From Branchinecta lynchi (Eukaryota > Arthropoda > Branchiopoda > Anostraca > Branchinectidae): a DNA stretch of 64,000 nucleotides. The position numbers and the translations under genes were made by a program. A model generated the notes under the pieces. That model was not told where the DNA came from and ran no database searches. It saw only the letters and a program-made list of their open reading frames with translations. Positions within the stretch are counted from its first letter, which is position 1. Every line of letters begins with the position of its first letter. Below are positions 1-64,000 of the stretch, in pieces. The stretch lies in NCBI GenBank assembly GCA_023053575.1, contig JAKZAP010000013.1, forward strand, positions 4,288,001 to 4,352,000, given 5' to 3'.

Positions 1-302
1 CCAGATCTAGCAAAAATCTACACACAGATTTTGCTGCTCCTCCGTGTTCTTCCTTGCTGGTCTTTACCCGATTCTCAGGGAGAAAGAAATTAGACACATA
101 CGATTTTTTTCAAATACCTCCGTTTCCTTCTGTACCCCCTCGTCACCCATAATCAACGCACCATGGCGACGTTTTCTGTTTTGGACCCAACTACGAAATT
201 GCGAGATACGATTGCACACCTTTTGGCACCATCCCCTCCCTTTCCACTGCCAAATGGCTCGGCTAATTAAATGAATTTAGTGTTTTTCCTTGTGTATTTT
301 TT

Positions 303-1010
303 GTATGGCACTTGCCCTTCGGCCAAGTGCCATATAGCGATCGCAATTTCTGTCCGTCCGTCGGTCTGCCCAAGTTTTGCTAGTTTGGGCACTTCCACAT
401 AAGCTAGGACGATGAAAATTGTCAGGCATATCAGGGACCCCAAAAGATTAAACTGGAAATAGTAATTTCACCGATCTGAGCATCGTGGGGAAGTAGAGAG
501 AGAGGGGGAATCCAGAATCTAGAGGTATTTATAACTTTTGAATCTTAATGAAACTTGATATTTCGAAAGGGCCCGTGTTTCAGACGACCCGCTTAAAATC
601 CGGACCGGATCCGGCGACTGTGAGGGGAGCTGGAGGGGGGGAACCGGAAATCTTGGAAAGCCCTTAAAGTGGAGGGATCGGGATGAAACTTGGTGGGAAG
701 AACAAGCACAAGTCCTAGATACATCGCTGACATGTCCAGGATGGATTCGGGCACTGTGGGGGGTTGAGGGGGGGGGGCAGAATTCCGGTTATCGCGCTAG
801 TTCATACTTCCCGATGTGCTAGAACATTGAAACTCGGCAGGAATATCAGGTACCTTAAATGATTAACCGATCCGAGCATCGCTGGGGGGATTGGAGGGAG
901 GGGGAATCTGGAATCTAGAGGTATTTATACCTTTTGAACGGGTGATCAAATCTTAATGACACTTGACTGATGTGGCTTCGAGGGTGGTTGATAAGGCTAG
1001 GTCTTGAATA
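303..1010 (+). mobile_element. Hel-B element (Helentron-like), 3' truncated
   Basis: It starts with the palindromic hairpin TGGCACTTG...CAAGTGCCA and ATAGCGATCGCAATTTC, then GTCCGTCCGTC, then tandem modules with GATGAAA and TTAATGAAACTTG. The characteristic Hel-B 3' end is missing. Confidence 0.75.
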
Positions 1011-1339
1011 TGGTCACTGGGAACTGGAGGATAGCGTAGAATTCTGAAGACCGGCGGGCCTGACCTTAGGTTCCACTCTCAAAACCAATCAACAAACGAG
1101 GGGTAGGGATGTCCTAGGTAGCCTAGGGCTTAGACGCACTCTTCTCTTTCTCTCTCAATAAGATAAATGTATAGCCTACTCAGCTACTTCTTTACAAAAC
1201 ATCTCCTTTGTCAACAAGATGTTAAGTTGAGTCAGTCGCTACCGGACGTGATCAAGTGATGATGCTGATGTAGATCAGCATCACTTATCACGAAGACAAT
1301 TAAGAGACATACTTCATCTATCAGTAAGAACGTGAAGTT

Positions 1340-1507
1340 AAATATTCTTTGAGCCCAAGCTGACTTTGAAACATTTATTCAAACAATATTTACAACGGAT
1401 ACGTCAGCTGCATTCATCAGCGATATTTCGGCTCTTCTTGGCAAGGGTCCTCGTCAGGCTGTCAATCCTCTTGGTCAACGTCGGGGAAGGAAGCAAACCT
1501 GATTACC
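1340..1507 (+). mobile_element. Foldback (FB-D) element, left arm only
   Basis: Contains the FB-D arm: GAGCCCAAGCTGACTTTG, ATTCAAACAATATTTACAACGG, TACGTCAGCTG and GATATTTCGGC. No inverted second arm follows, so this is a half copy. It lies between two Hel-B stretches. Confidence 0.65.
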
Positions 1508-1596
1508 TGAAATTACTGCCTGCCTCGATGGCGTATGTGTTTACACCTTGGTTGGGAATGGTAACAAAATAGATGGGGCTTTCTTGAGCCACAACA

Positions 1597-2755
1597 TTAA
1601 TATTTAGAAATATCCCGTGTTTCAGACGACCCACTTAAAATCCGGCTGGAGGGGGAAACTAGAAATCTTGGGAAACGCTTGGAGGGATTGGGACGAAACT
1701 TGGTGGGAAGAACTTCCTCAAGTCCTAGATGCACCGTTGACATAACCGGACCGGATTCGGGCACAGTGTTCGGACTAGGACGATGGAGTCTGGTAGGCAT
1801 ATCAGGGATCCGAGCAGACTGCCTTGAGATTAGTTGTTTCCCCGATCCAACCATCGTGGGGGGCGTGGAGGGATGGGGAATCCGAAATCTAGTGGCATGC
1901 ATAACTTCTGAACGGGGTTGGGGGGGGGATTGGGTGATCTCGCGAGTTGTGACTAGGAAGATGAAATTTGGTAGGCATATCAGGGATCCGAACAGACTGC
2001 CTTGAGATTAGTTGTTTTCACGATCCGACTATCGTTGGGGGCGTGGAGGGATGGGGAATCCGGAATCTAGTGGCATGCATACATTCTGAACGGGAGAACG
2101 GATTTGAATGAAACTTGGCAAGTGGAAAGAGCTATCGTCTCAGATGGTCTACGTTAAGTCCGGATCGGATCCTATTATTGTGGGGGGAGTTAGTGGGGGC
2201 CACTGGAAATAAACGCTTAAAGTCGAGGGATCGGGATAGAATTTGGTAGGAAAAACAAGCATAAGCGATGTAGACACGTCCTTGATAGAATCAGATCTTA
2301 CCGGGGCTCTTTGGGGGGAGTTGGAGGAGGTTTCTCGAAATTCCAGTGACCGCGAAATACGACACTTCCAGATGTGCCAAGGACGACAAAACTTGGTTGG
2401 CATATTACTAACCCGACCAAATAGACTTAAGAACCCGACACGATGCCCTAAGAAAACTTCCGTTCCTGGATCCGACCGTTTTTGAGGGAGTTAAGGGGAT
2501 GGGAATCCGGAAATTACTGACTTCCCTAGGTTGCGAACATGTGGTCCGATCCGAGTGAAACTTTATGGGTGATAAGAACTGATGACCTAGATATGCAAAA
2601 CCTGTTTCCAAACCACATGCAGCCATGGTTGGGGGAGTTGGAGGGGTCTCCGGAAACTCCTTGACGTGCACAAAACTAAACGAATGGGAGGAGTGGAATG
2701 CAATTTGGACAGGACCGAGTTTATACGTCCCAGATTTGTTATTTGGCGTCATCAC
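1597..2755 (+). repeat. Hel-B core array, 5' truncated
   Basis: Tandem Hel-B modules in + orientation, recognised by CGTGTTTCAGACGACCCACT, GGGACGAAACTTGGTGGGAAG and GGCATATCAGGGATCC. A direct duplicate of the CATATCAGGGATCCGA...AGACTGCCTTGAG segment occurs at about 1797-1835 and 1976-2010. Open frames here are fortuitous. Confidence 0.7.
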
Positions 2756-3034
2756 CCCTCTAACAAAACCACGCTGATTTTCTCACTTGCCATGTTTTGC
2801 TACCTTCTATGTGTATCACGCTGTCGACGGTTGTCTGCGAAAAGTTTTTCGATCAAAAAAAGATCAAAGGTTTTCATGGGATCCCAGAAATTCAGAAGTC
2901 ATATAAAAAGATGAGATTATGTTATTTTAAATATGCAAAGCACCTGCTCCACTTGTCGAAATTATGCCATAACCATACTTTTTGAAATTCATGATGCATG
3001 TGTTACCCTTTTGGATGTTTCTTCGTCGCTATAA

Positions 3035-3202
3035 AAAAATCATTGACAACAGAACCCAACCAGCGCACGACCTTCTACACTGCTTCCTGGCCGACGATTG
3101 AATTAAGTGTCTTTTTGTGTATTTGTATGTGTTTTATTTATTTTCTTCATTTACTCCGCTTTCTGAAAACGGCGGGTTATAAATAAATTACTTACTTATA
3201 TC
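3035..3202 (+). mobile_element. Non-LTR retrotransposon 3' end with (ACTT)n tail
   Basis: 3' UTR containing ATTTACTCCGCTTTCTGAAA and CGGGTTATAAATAAATTACT, ending in ACTTACTTA. The same 3' UTR occurs at 38572-38742 and, inverted, next to the reverse transcriptase remnant at 56046-56745, so it belongs to that clade. Confidence 0.7.
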
Positions 3203-3369
3203 TGTTTTGACGAAAACTTCCTGCCGTACTTATGCCAATTTTCCGATTTCGACCGATTTCCGAAACGCGAAGGATCCTCCTACCAAGTTTCATCAAAACA
3301 GCTCATTCCCTTCGAGAGTTATCGTGCTCACATACAGACGGACAAGTCCTCCTTACGTTTTGGGATCCC
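3193..3369 (-). mobile_element. Hel-A element, short internally deleted copy
   Basis: On the minus strand it reads from the 5' palindrome (TTGGGATCCCAA on + strand at 3360-3370) through the TTTGATGAAACTTGGT motif to part of one module. The (GTCY)n tract is reduced to about one unit. Confidence 0.7.
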
Positions 3370-3644
3370 AACAAGTCCAAAACACGCCGGTGATCCGAAG
3401 GAAGTAGAAGAAACGTCACCTAAACAGATACTTAGAATTAACTCAAATCAGTAACCAATCAACGAAGTGTGTTGTGGTGACGTTTCTGGTTCGTCGCGAG
3501 CACAATGCTATTCTTCGTTGGCTCGAAGGGTTAATCGTCAAGTGTATTGGCATCGCGGTCTTCGCCTTTGGCAAACAGAGGATGTCTGTCATTTTGGGGC
3601 CCTACTTTTGTTTACTGTAGATATTTGATTTTAGGAGCGGACGA

Positions 3645-62802
<59,158 letters not shown>

Positions 62803-63007
62803 GTAAGAAAGACCTTTATGCTAAGCATTGCCTACCGGATGTAAGACATACGACACCTCGCATTGATTATGTTCTAATAGCCTAGTGTAAATATTTGAAT
62901 ACTTTAAAATCAGGCTTTACTTTGAATAAACTACCCACAGCTCTGTCTGCTTTAAGCCTTTCTCCAGGTCTATCTGTTGACTTTTCGCAAAAATAGGGGA
63001 AAGCTTA

Positions 63008-63317
63008 GAGCGTGTTCCACTCTACTTACCTTAGTTACTACGCATGACGTCGCGATTTTGGGCTTCTTGGCGTCAAGGCTGGAATGCCTTTCTCTTTTCT
63101 CGGTCAAATATCATGCCACTGGTTAATCGGACCAATCAAGTTACAGAGATTCGTAGTTACCACGCTTACTACGCTCCCGCGCATGGTAAGCAAATAGTTA
63201 CTGTTAGTTACTATTTCGAGAAGGTTGGAATGGTCAGCGTAGTAACTTTTGACGAGGTTGGAACGAAGATATTAACTAATAGTTACTATTGTTAGAAGGG
63301 AAGGGTGGAAGACGCTC
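63008..63317. mobile_element. PIF/Harbinger-like MITE, copy 2
   Basis: TIRs GAGCGTGTTCCACTC and GGTGGAAGACGCTC, with perfect TTA flanks (63005-63007 and 63318-63320). Interior as in 17456-17745, including TAGTTACTA repeats and ATGACGTCG. Confidence 0.85.
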
Positions 63318-63518
63318 TTAGATAACCATTGTTTCTGACAAGTGAGCGTCTCGCAAACAATAGTCAGTAGTGTGATACGCATAAAAAATAGCGAAACATC
63401 GGAGGTCTGAAAATCAGTAAGGTGTCGTTAGGGGTTGGAATGTAACGTGTGAAAATCGGGTATCCGGGCTTAAGAATGGAATGAGAGATTACGGAAATAG
63501 GGTTGCCTTGGCTTTATA

Positions 63519-63687
63519 CCCTGTAAAAAGTATCTCCGAGTAAGGATTAAAGTTAACTGCAGTATTTGCTACTGGGATTAGTCTTATCTGTACTGAGCTT
63601 AGATTAATCCGAATTTCAGATAAGATAATATTTTTAGAGACAAGATTAATCCCAGTAGCAAATACTGCAAGATTTGTTCTTACAGTG
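63519..63687. mobile_element. TA-flanked TIR MITE, copy 2
   Basis: CCCTGTAAAAAG at left and TTCTTACAGTG at right, with inverted TATTTGCTACTGGGATTA inside. Flanked by TA (63517-63518, 63688-63689). Confidence 0.75.
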
Positions 63688-63689
63688 TA

Positions 63690-64000
63690 GGTATAACAGA
63701 AATTAAGGAGCTCGGGAATTTTCTCCAGAAAGAGGGCTCTAGCTGGCAGAGGTCGGCTTGCATTTACAGTATCAGACTTGATAAACTGTCACAAGTTCGA
63801 TAATAGTTAATTTGAGGATGAGCAATTCAAAAGAGTACACTTTGGATGTTGCCTGCGAGGAATTAACTTTGAAAGTCACCACTAACGAGAAATAAAGAAC
63901 TTAGATAGACCGCAATGATTAGCCTGGCGAATGAGAAATAAAAACAAGTAAATAGAAAGTTGAGTCGTAACGCGTGCACTTATACATATATACTTATGTT
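63690..64000 (+). other. Right edge, intron 9
   Basis: No further exon or repeat recognised. Confidence 0.5.

Overview
This window is nuclear DNA of an invertebrate metazoan. It has spliced genes with kilobase-scale introns, a dense and nested load of transposable elements, long G/C homopolymer runs, and no operon or prokaryotic gene structure. The sequence does not fix the species. The (GTCC/GTCT)n-bearing Helentron-like elements recall families described in flies and bivalves, but that is only a loose hint.

One host gene spans the window on the + strand. It is an R3H plus SUZ domain RNA-binding protein of the R3HDM1/R3HDM2/ARPP21/encore family. I could assemble nine coding exons: 3645-3758, 18060-18354, 34735-34879, 36609-36870, 47590-47691, 52008-52127, 54030-54193, 55312-55484 and 62618-62802. 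Every junction is phase-compatible and together they give 520 uninterrupted codons. The order is a basic N-terminal region, the R3H domain (exons 3-4), the SUZ motif (exon 5), then a Ser-rich linker with the family's conserved short motifs. The C-terminus lies beyond the right edge. Exon 1 has two donors; the inner one would splice directly and in frame to exon 3.

Almost everything else is repeats sitting in this gene's introns. (1) Three families of Helentron-like non-autonomous elements, called Hel-A, Hel-B and Hel-C here, share one design: a palindrome at the 5' end, a GTCY microsatellite (A and B), tandem modules containing an ATGAAACTTG-like motif, and a 3' hairpin followed by CTTGTT. 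They insert in T runs without clear target duplication. (2) hAT-type elements (CAGGGGCGT and relatives) carry 8-bp duplications. (3) Mutator-like and foldback elements carry 9-bp duplications. (4) There are several small TIR families (Harbinger-like with TTA, TA-flanked, GTTAAC-rich). (5) Decayed non-LTR retrotransposons remain as reverse transcriptase or C-terminal coding pieces and 3' tails. No long intact transposase or reverse transcriptase ORF is present.

Nesting is deep. A 2.4-kb hAT (40136-42556) contains a Hel-B that contains two foldback elements. A second hAT (27306-29857) contains a Hel-C and itself sits in a Mutator-like element. Another Mutator-like element sits in the YADD catalytic box of a reverse transcriptase. 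Several insertions lie within about 130 bp of host splice acceptors, and one Hel-B-like 3' end directly abuts the poly-T tract of the SUZ exon.
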